Below the pieces are notes generated by a model. The model had not been told where the DNA came from, ran no database searches, and worked only from the letters and a program-made list of their open reading frames with translations. Shown here one piece after another: positions 62,503-64,000 of a stretch of 64,000 nt of DNA; the stretch's first letter is position 1, and every line of letters begins with the position of its first letter. The stretch lies in the NCBI GenBank assembly GCA_021030905.1, contig JAGFMI010000006.1, forward strand, positions 1,364,001 through 1,428,000. Reading direction: 5' to 3'. A program made the position numbers and the translations under genes. The DNA comes from Pyrenula massariospora (taxonomy: Eukaryota > Ascomycota > Eurotiomycetes > Pyrenulales > Pyrenulaceae).

Positions 62503-64000
62503 ATGTCCGCCCCAGAGCTCCCCTACCTCTCCATAGCCCGTCGCAAGCAAGCGGAGCGGGACTCCCGCATCCCCAAAGCATGGCGCCTTCCTGAATCTCT
62601 AACCTCCTCCCTGCCGCTCAATGTGATGGATATCCCACGTAAATGTGGACTCCTCACGGAGCGGCAGCTGGAAATCACGGAGGGCAAGCGATGGAATGGG
62701 CAGGGTTTGGTGGAGGAGATGGGGAGGGGTGGGTTGAGGGCGGAGGAAGTGGCGGAGGCTTTTTGTAAGGTGAGCAAGCACACAGAATAGAGTATTTCAA
62801 ATGGCAACGATGTTGGCTGTCACTGGATTTGATCTCTTTTCTAATCTCCAGATGGGTTCCTTCAACTCTGATATACCCGATCTTGACAACTCACCTGACT
62901 CAACATAGCGAGCCGCCATTGCTCACCAGTTGACAAACTGTCTTACGGAGATACTGTTCGAACGTGCGATTGAAAAGGCACGCGACCTAGATTCCTACCT
63001 TCAGAAACACAGAAGGCCCTTTGGGCCTCTCCATGGCCTTCCAATCACGGTCAAAGACTCCTTCAACATACCCGGCGTCGACAGTAGCATAGGTATCGCC
63101 GCTTTGGCATTCAAGCCCGCCAGTTCTCCGGCTCCGCTGGTAGCCCTTTTAGAATCTCTAGGCGCAGTCATCATCGCCAAGACCAATGTCCCACAAACTT
63201 TGGCAGCTCTGGATTCAGTTAATAATCTGTTTGGGAGGACGATGAATCCTATCAATCGCGCGCTGACCGCCGGAGGTAGTTCGGGGGGTGAAGGTGTGAT
63301 TACAGCGATGAGGGGCTCGGTAGTAGGGTTTGGAACAGATGTAGGGGGATCTATTAGGGTACCTGCTATGTGCAATGGAGTATACGGGATCAAGCCAAGC
63401 GTAGGAAGGTTTCCTTATGGAGGGCAGGAGGGTGGTGGCCTTGAGGGACATACAAGAGCAGGACAGCTTCAAGCAGTAGCCGGACCTCTGAGCGCGAACT
63501 TGAAAGACGCCATCTGGGCTTTTGGAGAGGTCGCTAAACGCGCAGCAATGTGGGGCGAGGATTGCATACCTATGGACGCGCACGATCCGGAAGGTGATCG
63601 TCATAGCAAATTGAAAGGATCAGGTCCAAAAGGCGAGATGGTCATCGGTATGCTCCGATCAGATGGAAACACAACACCACTTCCGCCGATCCAGAGGATC
63701 CTCGACGAGGTGAAATCGCGTTTAGGCGCTTTCCCCGGTGTCACTGTCGTTGAGATCCCCATGACTCCCTCATTCAAGGCATGTCAATCCCTTTCTGTGA
63801 AGCTAATGTCAGTTGATGGTGCTTCACGAATGGCGTCACTGCTCTCCGAAAAGTCAGAGCCACTCATTCCCTGGCTGAGAGGTAAATTCGTTCGTGGAAA
63901 GTCATATACTGTGGAGACTATCCGCAACCTGCAAAACCAACGCTCTCGGCTAGAACGAGAAATGAACGATATATGGTATCAAGCCGATCCAGAGACAGGC
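62503..64000 (+). CDS. amidase (amidase-signature family), 3' end outside window
   Basis: Predicted exons are 62503-62769 and 62909 to beyond 64000; the 139-bp intron (gtgagc...atag, phase 0) joins AEAFCK to RAAIAHQLTNCLTEI. More than 450 residues are present. The amidase-signature Ser-Ser-Lys triad is visible: Lys138 in LPITVKDSF, the cis-Ser in TAGGSSGGEG, and the nucleophile in GTDVGGSIRVPA. The order and the opening (SIARRKQAERDSRIP, LNVMDIPRKCGLLTERQLEITE) match fungal acetamidase/general amidase proteins of about 530-560 residues. They hydrolyse carboxamides to acid and ammonia and often serve nitrogen scavenging or detoxification. The next gene upstream is the reductase. Confidence 0.92.

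Overview
The window is genomic DNA of a filamentous ascomycete (Pezizomycotina). The signs are short GT-AG introns of about 47-260 bp that interrupt most genes, fungal Zn2Cys6 regulators, a GH55 glucanase, F-box/LRR proteins and monocistronic genes on both strands. I could not resolve the class from sequence alone. No rRNA, tRNA or CRISPR array was recognised. I rebuilt exon structures by hand from splice signals, reading phase and family resemblance, so boundaries are predictions.

Layout. 0-3.3 kb holds the tail of an unidentified gene, an intradiol ring-cleavage dioxygenase and ribosomal protein uL22 (Rpl17). 3.7-13.3 kb looks like a compact carbon-catabolism cluster: a D-2-hydroxyacid dehydrogenase and a sorbitol-dehydrogenase-like enzyme in divergent orientation, a Zn2Cys6 regulator, and a DgoD-type sugar-acid dehydratase divergent from a KduD-like dehydrogenase. 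Three intergenic regions of this cluster share a TCGGCTA-type motif. 14.6-24 kb holds a 1486-residue F-box protein, an aromatic-type FAD monooxygenase with a strong imperfect inverted repeat just downstream of its stop, and an 828-residue protein of unknown function. 24-27.6 kb has no convincing gene. 27.6-41 kb carries a GH55 exo-beta-1,3-glucanase, a Mn-type CDF transporter, a Pro-rich protein, a small Cys-rich secreted protein and poly(A) polymerase.

41.7-57.6 kb reads as an accessory block. It contains a gene remnant, an F-box/LRR protein, a 1405-residue protein whose N-terminus is a degenerate GSK3-type kinase domain fused to a roughly 1050-residue tail, a 1.13-kb foldback DNA element of inverted tandem repeats, a 982-residue kinase-plus-tail protein, and a membrane protein whose ends are hard to model. 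The GSK3-type pseudokinase fusion, with its kinase-tail neighbour across the foldback element, is the most unusual content of the window.

58.5-64 kb holds a second small metabolic group: a Zn2Cys6 regulator divergent from a medium-chain reductase, followed by an amidase that runs off the window edge.
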